From Loripinus fragilis (Eukaryota; Mollusca; Bivalvia; Lucinida; Lucinidae), in the NCBI GenBank assembly GCA_964019695.1, contig OZ026515.1, forward strand, positions 37,154,994 through 37,218,993: 64,000 bases of DNA. The letters run 5' to 3'. Shown in pieces: positions 10,622 through 21,064 of this stretch. Every line of letters starts with the position of its first letter. Positions within the stretch are counted from its first letter, which is position 1. The translations under genes were made by a program, and so were the position numbers. A model generated the notes under the pieces. The model ran no database searches. It was not told where the DNA came from and saw only the letters and a program-made list of their open reading frames with translations.

Positions 10622-10854
10622 TTAACCATTATCCTGCCAAAATTGTTGTTCTTGAAAATGCCGTCTATTTATAACGTCTCCTGCAATTATTCATATGAAC
10701 TCCAGAAGTCTTCTACTAAGGAAGTTAACACTAAGAACCCTGATCAGACTGCTCCTAAGGTCTGAGTTCATATTGTTTGCAATTTAAGCTACCAAAGCAC
10801 ATAAGCAGACGAGAGAGCAGACGACAGTTGTTGTGAATGGAGGGAAAGGGTTAA
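10622..10854. mobile_element. TTAA-type MITE carrying a GATCAG hairpin
   Basis: TTAACCATTATCCTGCC at the left and GGAAAGGGTTAA at the right give inverted ends bounded by TTAA, as in piggyBac-like elements. The interior has AACCCTGATCAGACTGCTCC and GAGTTCATATTGTTTGC. No coding. Confidence 0.65.
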
Positions 10855-11704
10855 CACTTGTATTATGCACGACTATTTTGGTGCATAAACGTTTGGAAAT
10901 GTTGTTTATGAAATGGACTGCGGAACACTGGTAGATGGTTAAACTATTTAATATGTAATCTCTTTACTGAAACATTTAATAACAATACCACAAAATTAAG
11001 TCCAATTCAATTATTAGAGTGCAACCTAAAAAGGTAAATCCTTTATAATAGCTAGTTTCCAACTGTAAAACTTAGAAAATAGTCCTTCGTATAATTTCTA
11101 GAATTCACTTCTATGGTAAACGGTAAGTCCAGTTTTCACAGAAAGTCAGTGAGGAAATCCACACTAAAGTTTATTTATAATAATCCATACAGACGGCAAT
11201 ATCCAGCCTGAGCTCACTATAATGGTTTAAACGTTACTGATCCTAAAATTACTCTGTATGTCAAATTGTCTCTGCTACAGTTTATATATGGACATATTCT
11301 TATCACATAAATCACTAAATTGTAACAATCTCTTTTACACTTCTCACTGCTCAGGATATGATCATCAAAGGTACTCTGATTGCTAAGGATATAGACATTA
11401 AAGTTGCCATATCAGTTTAGATCACTGTGACTAGTGTCTATTATCAGTTTGGATCACTGATTGGCATATTAATTGTCAGAGCTGTAAAATCTACTTCCTT
11501 CCTTTGAGGAGTGATTATAATCAACAGCCCATAGCAATTCTAGGAGCACTTTGATCTCATTTCCTGGACAGTGACCCAATGTATTTATTTGTTTATTTAT
11601 TTTCTTTGGCAATTCATTAAAAACACTAAAATTATAACCAAGAAATGATAAAACTTCATGAACCCATTTGCATGAAATTTTACAGCATAAAACTTGTCAA
11701 ACTC
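10855..11704. other. No recognised feature
   Basis: AT-rich sequence without recognised coding, repeat or RNA signals. Confidence 0.4.
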
Positions 11705-12432
11705 GGCGAAGGACATTTGAGCGGAAAAAACGGACATTTGAGGGGCAAAAAAGTGGACATTTGAGGGAAATGAAAAATAACCCTTTTCAGCGGATTTCCT
11801 GTATACCTGTGAATTGATGCGACTTCTGTTAGCCAGGACAAAGATTGCTCAGTTCATTTATGAGTCAACATTTGGCTGTTGCCTGTAAAGCATTAGGCTG
11901 TAACGCTTCTTCACCAACAGCCTTGATTTCACTTCATATGATTTTCGACGGCCTCACACATGTGTTTTCTGCTGCCTTCCTCTTGGCTCTATATCTGATG
12001 TGGTGCCTCTCTGGTTTTTGTTCATCCTGTGGGTGTGAATGCTCATTTTTCTGTGAAATAACAGTCCAGCATTTAGAGTCTGTTCTTATTCAGGCTATGC
12101 ATGGTGGTTTGGATTTGGCGCATTGCCAGGAAATATCGCCTGTTTTCAGAGTTCCATTGAGCCTATATCAGTATTCATCCCAGATTATACTTTTTTGACC
12201 ACGATTTGTTTCGACTAAAACAATACCATCTTTCTTTCTAAAATACATTTGTGCGACTGACTAAAATGACCAAAATATTTGTTGAGTTAATACGATAGAG
12301 TTAATATAATTGATGACAAATTCAAGCTGCTTTTGTATAGGCGAACACTATTTACCTGGTCCACTTTAAAACCGCTCAAATGTCCACTAGGGGGTTCTGA
12401 TTTTTCCGCTCAAATGTTCTGTGCCCGTCAAA
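11705..12432. mobile_element. Inverted-repeat element with doubled GGACATTTGAGCGG ends
   Basis: The left end carries GGACATTTGAGCGGAAAAAA followed by two more GGACATTTGAG copies (to about 11765). The right end, read in reverse, has ACATTTGAGCGGAAAAATCA and then GTGGACATTTGAGCGG. A 117-codon open frame lies inside at 11845-12198 (+), hydrophobic and unlike any transposase I know; it is probably incidental. Boundaries approximate. Confidence 0.55.
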
Positions 12433-13150
12433 CTTAGCTTCAAATTTTATCCACTATTTAATAATAAAGTAGACTGGGCTAATCAAGGTCCACACTGTTC
12501 TTATTGAACCAAAACCATTGTCATGCTCACTTCAACTGGGCCCTGAATTTTCCACTGTTCTGAAATCATTGCAGACTTCCTCAGAAGCCAACTGATCAGA
12601 TTCTATTAAGCTTCTAAGCATTGTCTTGACAGGAAGCATTTGTTCAAATACTGACCTGTCTGATTTGAGCATGGTGGGTGCATGTGACATATTTGTTTAC
12701 CAAACGCGCCACAAAGTCATGTGATTGGCCCGATTGGTTAGTTCAATATTGTTTATCAATTAGTGTCATCACCATGATCACATGTCACTGAACCTGATTC
12801 TTTGAAATGGACATGTGAAGAATGTTTTCAAAAATGTTTTAGCTCATAATATATGATCAGTCTATAGCCAAATACCGTAATACCTAATATTGTTCAAAGA
12901 TGACTAGATGTCTCCACAGATGGATCATTTAAATAGCTATTTATTGCTTGTTACTTTTTAATGTAGGTGTTTTGAGTAATGCATACAGCATATTGACACA
13001 AACCCGACTTTTCAGTCCTGATGTCCCATAGCAGACAGGTCGATCCTTTGAGTATGGCGTCTGCGCAGACAATGGCTTCTAAGAGTCCATGGGCGGATAC
13101 TAAATTATCTGTACCTGCAGAATTTGATATCACAAATCTTTCTGGGTAAT
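12433..13150. other. No recognised feature
   Basis: Nothing supportable was found on either strand. Confidence 0.4.
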
Positions 13151-13152
13151 TG

Positions 13153-13280
13153 TACATGATTTTTATTGTCTGCTGTTTTCTTTCAGGAATATGGTCACAG
13201 TGTCAAACAGTTTGGATCAAGATCATGCCAGACATTTTGCTAAGGTTATCAGCAGAAGGCATTAGCAGGCAAAGAGTTAA
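13153..13280 (+). mobile_element. TTAACTCTTTGC-family MITE, partial
   Basis: Contains ATTGTCTGCTG, TTTCAGGAATATGG, GTGTCAAACAGTTTGGATC and the right end TTATCAGCAGAAGG...GGCAAAGAGTTAA. The left end is missing. Confidence 0.65.
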
Positions 13281-13427
13281 AATGGATTTTGTCAGAACAT
13301 CCAAGCTATCTTCAAGCAGCAGAGAGATTTAGAAAAGCAGGCTTTTTCACTCAAGAAAGTGTGTTCTTCTGGCTGATTCCAATTTTTTGATACATAATGT
13401 GATACTTAATTATAGGGAATTTCTTCA

Positions 13428-13625
13428 GCTCTTTGCATGCTGGGAAATTTTTCATCTGTTGTCTTTTATCAAAATTGACTTTTTCAAAAAATTCTTTCAG
13501 GGACACTGTCAGAGTGTCAAACGGTTTGGATCCAGGCTGATGTTCTGTAAGCATAATCTGGGTCCAAACTATTTGCAAAGGTTATCAGCAGTAACAAAAG
13601 TCTCTGCTTGTAAAGGAAAGAGTTA
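13428..13625 (+). mobile_element. TTAACTCTTTGC-family MITE
   Basis: Left AGCTCTTTGCATGCTGGG, middle TTGTCTTTTATCAAAATTGA, hairpin arms CAAACGGTTTGGATCC and TGGGTCCAAACTATTTGC, right GGAAAGAGTTA. Confidence 0.75.
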
Positions 13626-13732
13626 GCTACCACGGTTACCTGGTACAAAAAAGTAGAAACTAATCAGACAGTACAGACACAAATCTGATTGCTCTTTCAT
13701 GGATAATCTGATCACAATCTTCATTATTTCTT

Positions 13733-13819
13733 TGCTAGCTAGTGTTGTCTGCCGCTAATGATGCTAGCTAGTGTTATCTGCCGCTAATGATGCTAGCTAG
13801 TGTTATCTGCCGCTAATGA
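13733..13819. repeat. Three tandem 29-bp units
   Basis: TGCTAGCTAGTGTTATCTGC plus CGCTAATGA is repeated three times with one substitution (G for A in the first unit). The unit resembles the right-end region of the TTAACTCTTTGC MITE (CTAGT ... TCTGC) and may have expanded from it. Confidence 0.95.
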
Positions 13820-14285
13820 TTGCAAACAGTTTGTGCCCATATCAGTCCCAACAGTTCATCAGGCTTGTTCTGGATCCAATCTTTTTGACACTGATGGCAG
13901 GCATTCCTGAAAGAATTTTTCACAAAAAAGGTTAATAAAATAAAAAAAGCAGACGGCAGAAAAAGAAAAGAAAAATTACCCAGCATATAAAGAGATAGGT
14001 GGGGTTAATGTATTCAGCAGGAAATGGGCAAAATTCTTAAAATGGATTTTGTCATGACATCTTTCCCCGTAGGAGCAGAGAAATGAAGGAAAGCACGCTT
14101 TATGATGCTATTTCCATAAAATGTGTGTTCTACTGGCAGATTTCAATCTTTAAAAAAATAAAATAAACATGACACTGAATTGAAGAATTTCATAAGTTAC
14201 CATGGTTATTCGGTATGAAAATGGATATGCCAGTCAGATGCAATTCGCAGTGTTCTTTCATGGACAGTCTGATCAGTATCTTCAT

Positions 14286-14425
14286 TAACTCTGCCTCCTG
14301 AGTTTGCTTATAAGCATTGCAAAAAGTTTGGATCCAGATCAGGTAAGACAGAACATCTGGCCTGATCTGGATCCAACTCTTTGACACTCTGATGATATAT
14401 ATAAAAAGATTCAAATAAAGAATGA
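14286..14425 (-). mobile_element. TTAACTCTTTGC-family MITE, minus, partial
   Basis: TTAACTCTGCCTCC, then GGATCCAGATCAGG and CCTGATCTGGATCC hairpin arms, then TTGACACTCTGATGATA. Abuts the next copy head to tail. Confidence 0.65.
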
Positions 14426-14426
14426 C

Positions 14427-14629
14427 TAACTCTTTGTCTACTGTGTAATTTTGCATGCTTTTTTTGTAGTCTGCTGATTTTTTTCGAAAATGAATGTTTT
14501 TGAAAAATTATTTCAGGAATACCATCAGTGTCAAACAGTTTGGATCCAGATCAGGCCCTGTTGGTTCTGATCTGGGTCCAAACTGTTTGCAAAGATTATC
14601 AGCAGATCACACTAGTAGGCAAAACTTAA
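14427..14629 (+). mobile_element. TTAACTCTTTGC-family MITE
   Basis: CTAACTCTTTG left end, GTAGTCTGCTGATTTTTTTC, GTGTCAAACAGTTTGGATCC and GGGTCCAAACTGTTTGCAAA hairpin arms, right end AGTAGGCAAAACTTAA. Confidence 0.75.
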
Positions 14630-14931
14630 TTATATCGGCCCCTCTTTGTGGCTCAATCAGGAAGAGACAAAAATATTTGGTTCAGCTGATGGGATTTCGG
14701 TACTTATTCATAGGTGAACAACCATTACTGAGGCTACAAACCTGCACAGTCTGGCCCTAGGGGAAGTTGTTGAAGTCTCCGGAACAGAATCTAGAGATCT
14801 CGCCTCACTGGATCCTTGTTGCCAGAAAACTTATCTTTTACATTTGTGACCAGGTAAAGCTCTATCCAGCCTTCTAGGCTACAGAGACCGGCTAGAATGA
14901 TGAAATAAACCCTTTGTATACCAGGGTTCAC

Positions 14932-15294
14932 ACAGGCTTGAAAAGTACTTAAATATACAAGACTGTCTTGAAAAGTCCTTGAAAATAAAATGTGCCTTGA
15001 AAAGTACTTGAAAAACACTCAAAGGCCTTGAAATGTCCTTGAAATTTACCATTTGCAAGAGGATTCAACACTGAATAAGGAGACCTAAATCAGTATAAAA
15101 TTGTGCACCAAATAAAGACATCACAATTTTATACTGATTTTCTAAAACTAATATCTTTAGTTTTCAGAAGTAGAATTTTAAAGTGTAAATCAGTATTTTT
15201 CGTAAGTTTTCAGCCCTTGAAATCGGTAGGAAAGTCTTTTAGAAGTCTTTGAAAAGTCCTTGAATTTTACACTAACTTGCCTTTATGAACCCTG
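14932..15294. mobile_element. hAT-like element, CAGGGTTCACAC ends, 5-bp TSD
   Basis: The left TIR CAGGGTTCACACAGGC pairs loosely with the right end ...GCCTTTATGAACCCTG. TATAC flanks both sides (14927-14931, 15295-15299). The interior is rich in CTTGAAAAGTCCTTGAAA motifs near both ends. No transposase. Degenerate relatives at 41.7-42.2 kb and 45.4-46.0 kb. Confidence 0.75.
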
Positions 15295-15299
15295 TATAC

Positions 15300-16194
15300 T
15301 AGAAACCCCTAAATGGGTATTTTGGCAAACAGTGAAGACCCAGATGAAATGCAGCAAATTGCTGTATTTCATCAGGGTTTGCACTGTTAAGATTAAAACA
15401 ACTGTCAGGATAGAAAAATATTATAATTTAGAAAAATCTACCTGTGACCCCTTGAGGAACACAAGTGGCAGTCCCATACTTATTGTTTGAATATGTATGG
15501 GAAAATCCATCAGAATACATGTACAAAGGGTTTAGCATGTAGCAAGTGAAGTTACTATACTTTCCAGAGAGTGATTAGCATAATGTGCTGATAGGACCGC
15601 CCAGATGTACAGACTATCCAATCAGTGTTATAAGGAGTGGGGCCGTCTATATGGATTTGATTTTATCAAATGACATCACATCTTGGGAGTGATATAGCAC
15701 CATGTATTAAAATCAATAAACCACTAGTGGTTTACATGAATAATTTAGTAGCATTCTGTAATAACCTCCATCACAGTGTTGCATAAATAGTGCAATTTCA
15801 AAGTAATTTTTAGAGTCATAGCATTCTTTTATTTAACTGATCGCGAAAAAGAGATAAAATGCTAGGCAAGCCTCACATTTTATCTCTTGACACAACTTGT
15901 TTAATACTTTTAATAATACATGGGCACTCATGTAAGATCCTCTTTGTACTTAGCTGCCCTGTGCAGCAATACAATGCATTATTTATGGCCAACAAAAACA
16001 GTTAAATGTTCTGTTAAAGGTTATGGTGATTTGTAATGATCTGGGTCATTTTGCAGTAAAATTGATTAAGCTTATAAGATAATAAAACAAAAATGCCTTT
16101 AGGTAACTTCGATGGACAATAGTTAATGTCCAAGTTATGGCTTAAAATGGATGTTACAGGTCTATAAATAGTACAGGTGCAAAAGTTATTGCAT
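15300..16194. other. Repeat debris with one CAAACAGTG hairpin
   Basis: A hairpin at 15324-15388 (GGCAAACAGTGAAGACCCAG ... CAGGGTTTGCACTGTT). 15600-15950 carries AAACCACTAGTGGTTTAC, AGGCAAGCCTCACATTTTAT and ACTCATGTAAGATCCTC, which recur in reverse orientation near 57.55-57.85 kb. No gene seen. Confidence 0.5.
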
Positions 16195-16350
16195 GATAAA
16201 ACCATAAACTCTGCATGCTGGGAAATTTTTTCACGATTTTTTGTCTTGTTGTGATTTCTGTCAGAATTAAATGGTGCAAAAATTCTTTCAGGAATGCCTT
16301 CAGAGTGTCAAACAGTTTGAATCCAAATGACTCCAGCATGCAAAGTGTTA
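16195..16350 (+). mobile_element. TTAACTCTTTGC-family MITE, degenerate
   Basis: AAACTCTGCATGCTGGGAAA, AAATTCTTTCAGGAATGCC, AGAGTGTCAAACAGTTTG and the right end GCATGCAAAGTGTTAAA. Confidence 0.6.
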
Positions 16351-16357
16351 AAATAAG

Positions 16358-16560
16358 CTGTGCACAGAGTGAAGACTCAGATCAGCTTGAGTATTAAGCC
16401 AGTCAGATAAGTCTTCACTGTACATTCAAATAACTCATGCGAACTGGTAGCCAAAGTGGTTTTGTCATGCAGACAGTGAAGACTCATATCAGTCTGGGCT
16501 GATGCCATGGCTGATCGAAGTCTTTACTGTGCACACAGGTCATCTGTTGGGTTTGTCATG
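16358..16560. repeat. Two adjacent AGTGAAGACTC hairpins
   Basis: Two imperfect palindromes: one from GTGCACAGAGTGAAGACTCA to AAGTCTTCACTGTACA, the other from CAGACAGTGAAGACTCATAT to CGAAGTCTTTACTGTGCACA. They are variants of the CAAACAGTG hairpin module. Confidence 0.55.
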
Positions 16561-16623
16561 CGTAGCCCCATGTAAGGTAAACTTTTGTGGTCTTTGGATG
16601 TCTGTCATCAGTTGAGCTTCAAC

Positions 16624-16790
16624 CATCATGTGTCAACAATTCTCCTAAACTGCTCATTTTCTAATGTGTTTTAGGTGCTCAAAAAGAACCATCTCATTGT
16701 GAGGCAGTTCATTTGAGTACCCACAACACATGATTCTGGTTGAGAAATAGCAAAATGAATTTTAATTATGCACTTATATCTGGAGGCCTG
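16624..16790 (+). mobile_element. CAGATAAG-family MITE, degenerate
   Basis: TGCTCAAAAAGAACCATCTC hairpin arm, GTACCCACAACACATG, and the right end CTTATATCTGGAGGCCTG. Confidence 0.65.
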
Positions 16791-16860
16791 TGTGAGCAGC
16801 CATGACTGGTGGGACTACTCAGATTGGCTGACTTGTCTGTGCTATTGGTGCTAATGTTGT

Positions 16861-17163
16861 GGCATGTGCGGACCCAGAGGGGGGACAGGGGTCCACCCCC
16901 CTGAGAATCACAAAAATATAGGGTTTTCTAGCAATACAGGTTCGGATCCCCTGAAAATCACAGCTACCAAGCCAGCATTCAATGTTGGGCCTTCATCAGC
17001 AACACCATTTTGCCACCATTTTGCCATTTAATGGTGTTTCGCTGGCGGGCCGATGATGGTCCACTTATAGTGGTACTTGGATCCTCCCTCCCCTCATCAA
17101 CTAAAAAAAAACAGCGTCAAAGTTGGACCCACTGTGACAAAACTTTCTGGATCCGCGCATGTG
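16861..17163. mobile_element. Inverted-repeat element with CATGTGCGGACCCAG ends
   Basis: GGCATGTGCGGACCCAGAGG at the left pairs with TTTCTGGATCCGCGCATGTG at the right. Interior GC-richer than its surroundings; no transposase. Confidence 0.5.
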
Positions 17164-17488
17164 TGTTTACTAATATGATTGTGCGTGCTTATTAGATTAT
17201 ATACGGTAGTAAATTGCTCAGTCTACATCTTTCAGTTGGATGCTTAGCTAGATGGTGCATGTAAGGGGGTAGTGACTACTAGCAAGATAAAGAGAGAGAA
17301 TGTGGTGTATTGGTTTCCCAGCTAGAGGGAGGGTATGGTGTGCCAGAAAGCTAGAAGTACTGTCATTTTGATTTACCAGCAAACATGGTGACATCTTTTC
17401 CCCAATAGTAGACAAGGTATTTCCAGGTTATGGGCACATGAGTTCTTTTATAATGTTGCTCATTAACTTAGTCTTGTTGTGAGAAAAC

Positions 17489-17702
17489 CTGGCCCTGAGG
17501 TTAGCTCAACTCAACTGAGCACGAAATTTCAACTGCTCATAAAAACTGAAATACCGACAAATAAAGAATTTCTTGCTTTAAGTCTCACAGATTTTGTATT
17601 TATCATGCTAATAAATGTTAAATGCCAACAATTGTAGGCATTTTAACATTTTTGAGCAGGATAAATTTCGTGCTCAGCTGAGATTTTTAACCTCAGGGCC
17701 TG
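17489..17702. mobile_element. MITE with CTGGCCCTGAGGTT ends
   Basis: TIR CTGGCCCTGAGGTT against AACCTCAGGGCC, plus internal inverted CTCAACTGAGCACGAAATTT / AAATTTCGTGCTCAGCTGAG and a central AATGCCAACAATTG palindrome. Relatives at 30.1, 33.1 and 42.9 kb. Confidence 0.75.
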
Positions 17703-17756
17703 ATTTGTTGTATGCCAATTTACAAAGGTGCAAACCAGAAATAATTTGTTTCAGAA

Positions 17757-18145
17757 ATAGGTCATGTTTCCTATTAAATTAAATGGTATAAAGAGGATAG
17801 CAACATACAAGCAAAATCTATACCATTGGGCCCATTCAAGGGCCTAAATGGGTGAGGCAAGCATTCAAATTTCAAATTTATCAGAAGTATGTCATGTTGC
17901 ATATCAAATTAAAGGGCATGATAAGCTGAACTACATGCAAGCATAATATATGGTAATGGCCTTAGTGGAATGGATAAGTGGCCAGAAATAAAGTTTATTA
18001 GAAAAGGTGGTGTTTCATATCACACTGAAGGGCATTGAGATTAGAACAACATGCAAGTGATAGATATGACCTTATGTCCCTTGAGTGACAAGAACCCAGT
18101 CCATATAGCATATCAAATTGAAGGTCATAAAAAGTAGACCATAAT
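17757..18145 (+). repeat. Degenerate tandem blocks with GTTGCATATCAAATTAAAG
   Basis: About three blocks of 115-130 bp with CATGTTGCATATCAAATTAA variants (near 17766, 17890 and 18105) followed by an ACATGCAAGCA-type motif. The same block recurs inside the 56.1-57.2 kb element. Confidence 0.6.
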
Positions 18146-18174
18146 ACCAATATTAATAAATTAACTTTAATCTT

Positions 18175-19265
18175 CAGGGTTCGAATTTTAGCTCGCATAC
18201 TCGCAAAATGCGAGTTTAAAAAGCAATTAGCGAGGTGGTATTTTCTCTACTTGCATTTTCTTGCGAGTGAAAATTGGGGCTCTTTTCCGTGGTTCTTATC
18301 CTAGATATATATCTTCTCTCCAGTTTCCTTAAATGTTGTTCATTGACAGCAAATATTTTCATTTTTATCCATCAGAAAACCCTGTCAATGGCGGAAGTTT
18401 ACATTGGATACAACCTCAATGTGCAGATGCATACGATAAGCTCCCCAGCATGGTCGGGTCTCAGCCAATCATATGCTTTCTAATTTTAAATTGTAGCAAA
18501 TATTCACAAGTGGGTAGTTCGTTAGCTCAATGTTTTTTTTTTGCAATCTAAAATTAGAATAAAACTATTTTTATAGCGCAATACGATTGGCAGAGAGCAA
18601 TCCTTTTCTTTCTAGATTTCTTCGCAGATTTCACAAATTTCTATGGGTAAGTTTTTAAAAAGAAACGAGGCATCTAGCAATAAAGATGCGGCTCAGGCTG
18701 CGAGCAAAAAAACTCAAATGGCACCGTTTACGGACGTGTCAGCCAGTGAAAAAACAGTTTAGAAAAGGATAAAGGAATTGGATATTGATCTGGTTTTTGA
18801 AGCCATGGATGACCTTGTGATCCAAATCACATGCAAGACTTGCAAATTATTTGCACTCGCTAATATGGCATTAAATTTTATAACTGGGAATAGCACTTGA
18901 AGAGGGAGTCTTTTTCTCTTTTCATGTAAAATCGTCCATGCATGACAGGGCAGTAACTACCAAGGCTGCCAATGGCAGGACAGCTAGGAATGAACCCTCA
19001 GACATTGAAATGGATTTGAGTACCTCCCTGAAAATGACAAAACTCTTTAGAAAAGCATAATATATTGCCCAATCTAAAAAAAACCTTCTCTGATTTTCCA
19101 GCCTGAGTCGAGTTGCAGCCTTAAACTGCTCAGATTTAATTTACCTTTTAAACAGCTTATTTCTATAATTGTCAAAAATGCAAGTTGTTTTTCCATTTAG
19201 CAAGTAGCCAAAAATTCCACTTGCGAAAATATGCAAGTTGGAAATCTGGCTAGATCCGAACCCTG
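18175..19265 (+). mobile_element. Decayed hAT-like transposon, 5-bp TSD
   Basis: Left end CAGGGTTCGAATTTTAGC, right end GGCTAGATCCGAACCCTG. ATCTT flanks directly (18170-18174, 19266-19270). Subterminal regions repeat TTGCGAG/CTCGCA and TGCAAGTTG-type motifs. At 1091 bp, with coding remnants inside, it is an internally deleted autonomous copy rather than a MITE. Confidence 0.75.
18641..19060 (+). pseudogene. Zinc-finger/hAT transposase N-terminal remnant
   Basis: ATG at 18641 opens MGKFLKRNEASSNKDAAQAA, interrupted by TAG near 18758. The frame resumes with a CKTCK finger-like pair and then needs a frame change to read FITGNST, LKRES and SSMHDRAV. This pattern (CxxC, then F-TGNT-LKRE, then H..A) resembles the TTF/BED-like finger of hAT-type transposases and their host derivatives. 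Several stops and frameshifts; no catalytic core remains. It sits between TIRs at 18175 and 19265, which supports a transposase origin. Confidence 0.6.
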
Positions 19266-19299
19266 ATCTTTTGACCTTGAAGAGTGGGGCCAGGGTTTG

Positions 19300-19735
19300 A
19301 AAATAATTTTTGCAGAAATAAGTGTTATTCAACTTATTGTATGGTTTGTGCGTCTGTATGGGAAGATAATCAACAAGCTTTAGTGAGTCAATTGTTAAAC
19401 ATACAGATGCACAAACCACACAACAGTTTTCTTATCGCACCAGCATGAGATATTTTATGTCAAACATTGGAATATTACTTAAAGGTGCAATAAATGTAGT
19501 TATTCTTTGAGTGATATTCCGATGTTCTATATCAAATATCTCACAATTCATAAAGTGCACATGCATGCTGGTGCAATAAGGCAGTTGTTGTATGGTTGTG
19601 CGTATGTACGGGAGATAATCTACTCGCTAAAGCTCGTGGATTATCTTCCCGTACATACACACAAACCATACAATAACTTTCACTTATGTATCAAACTTAA
19701 GGGAATGAAGTTATACAAATAAAAATATACCATAC
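19300..19735. repeat. Nested inverted repeats around GTATGGTTTGTGCG
   Basis: TGTATGGTTTGTGCGTCTGT pairs with ACAGATGCACAAACCACACA (to about 19428), and TTGTATGGTTGTGCGTATGT pairs with ACATACACACAAACCATACA (19590-19674). AGATATTTTATGTCAAACAT and TTCTATATCAAATATCT form an inner pair. A composite of two fold-back copies; no coding. Confidence 0.6.
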
Positions 19736-19803
19736 TATTTTGCCCCTGTGGTAGACTGTAGCTTTATCTGTATATTTTAAATATTTAAATCTCTAATCAG
19801 TAT

Positions 19804-19955
19804 CTATCCAGGGGTCGCAAGTTCGATCCCGGTCTGGTCCCATACTTTTGTGGAGATTGATCATGAAATCATTTCTAAAAAAGTGTGGCTAGGTGAACTG
19901 ACCGTCCCAACATGACCATAGCTGTTGACTGGGACGTAAAGAATCAAACCAAAAA
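19804..19955 (+). mobile_element. SINE, 5'-truncated and internally deleted, with TSD
   Basis: Starts at CCAGGGGTCGCAAGTTCGATCC (box B), has TGATCATGAAATCATTTCTA, then jumps to AAAGTGTGGCTAGGTGAACT and GTTGACTGGGACGTAAAG. CTAATCAGTAT flanks both sides (19793-19803, 19956-19966). Same family as 42.3 and 51.1 kb. Confidence 0.8.
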
Positions 19956-19992
19956 CTAATCAGTATATCATTATAGAACAGCTAAGTTAGTA

Positions 19993-20744
19993 TTCTAACA
20001 CACCTCGCCTATAAAGCCAATGCTAAAAAAGTGTGATATAACAAACAATAATTCAGTTTTGAAATCGTGAGGAAAGTATGTGCTAGCTGACATCATTTGT
20101 TACTGGAAAATGACGTCATTCATGACGTTAGATGGTGTAACATCGTTTTTACGCTTGAAAGACATTACAAATACATGTAAATGTATGTGACATTGTCGAA
20201 GTATTGGCGGAAGTTCTTCAGTGCAATGTCGGAAAGTTGGAAGAAGCTAAAGATTTCAAATGTATTTACGTCGTTTATTTAAGAAATAGATCAGCTCTAG
20301 AAGTGAATTGTTGTGTAATAGTTCACTGTTTGGAGGTCAGATGTCAAGAAGATCAAATCAAAAGGGTGCAGCGCTAGTGATTTATCTTCGTACAACTGAC
20401 CAACAAACAGTGAATTATTGCACAACTATTCATGCACTAGAGCTGATCTATTCAATTCTAACACACAATAAACGAGGAAAACACATTTGAAGTCTTCAGC
20501 TTCATCCAACTTTCCGCCATTGCACTGAAGAATTCCTGCTAATAGTTAGACTATGTTGCATACGTGAACATGTATTTGTTACATCTTTCATGAGTAAAAA
20601 TGATGTTATGCCGTCTAAAGCCATGAATTACGTCACAAATGACGTCAACTAGCACGCATTTTCCTCGTGCTTTCAAAACTGTGAATTATTGTTTGATATA
20701 TCACAGTTTTTTACCATTGACTCTATAGGCGAGGTGTGTTAGAA
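19993..20744. repeat. 750-bp fold-back: two opposed copies of one MITE
   Basis: Arms of about 280-290 bp. TTCTAACACACCTCGCCTAT at 19993 pairs with its reverse complement ending at 20744, and GGAAAGTTGGAAGAAGC pairs with GCTTCATCCAACTTTCC. The right arm alone (20465-20744) has TTCTAACACAC/GTGTGTTAGAA at both ends, so it looks like a complete element. The left copy is truncated by the insertion at 20284. Confidence 0.75.
20284..20462. mobile_element. Hairpin MITE with AAATAGATCAGC ends, at the fold-back centre
   Basis: AAATAGATCAGCTCTAG against CTAGAGCTGATCTATT, with inner GTGAATTGTTGTGTAATAG / CTATTGTG...-type pairing and CACTGTTTGGAGGTCAG / CTGACCAACAAACAGTG. A second copy lies 300 bp away. 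Confidence 0.7.
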
Positions 20745-20757
20745 TTTGTATTAGAAT

Positions 20758-20930
20758 CGAAATAGATCAGCCCAAGTGCGTGAATTGTTGAGTAATAATT
20801 CACTGTTTGTCGTTAAGTTGTAAGAAGATAAATCACTTGGGCTGCATGCTCGTGATTTGATCTTCTTTACAACTGACCTCCAAACAGTGAATTATTACTC
20901 AACAATTCACTGCTAGAGTTGATCTATTTC
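20758..20930. mobile_element. Second AAATAGATCAGC hairpin MITE
   Basis: GAAATAGATCAGCCCAAGTG at the left, GAGTTGATCTATTTC at the right. TGAATTGTTGAGTAATAATT pairs with AATTATTACTCAACAATTCA. Confidence 0.7.
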
Positions 20931-21032
20931 TTAAGCATAATACACTATTTAGCACTGCTTTCATTACTTTTGGGCTACTTATGGATTTTCCCATACCTAT
21001 TGATACAATTGGCCATTATATATATAACTCTT

Positions 21033-21033
<1 letters not shown>

Positions 21034-21064
<31 letters not shown>
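21034..21064 (+). repeat. 31-base poly-C run
   Basis: Uninterrupted run of 31 C residues directly before AGTCACGGCTTTTGTTATCT, at the position where the related MITE at 53.3 kb has its TTAACCCTTAGCTTGCC terminus. Length is likely polymorphic and prone to sequencing error. Confidence 0.95.

Noticed and set aside
11845..12198. 117-codon open frame as a gene
   Set aside because: Hydrophobic, no domain, no splice context, and lies between transposon-like inverted repeats.
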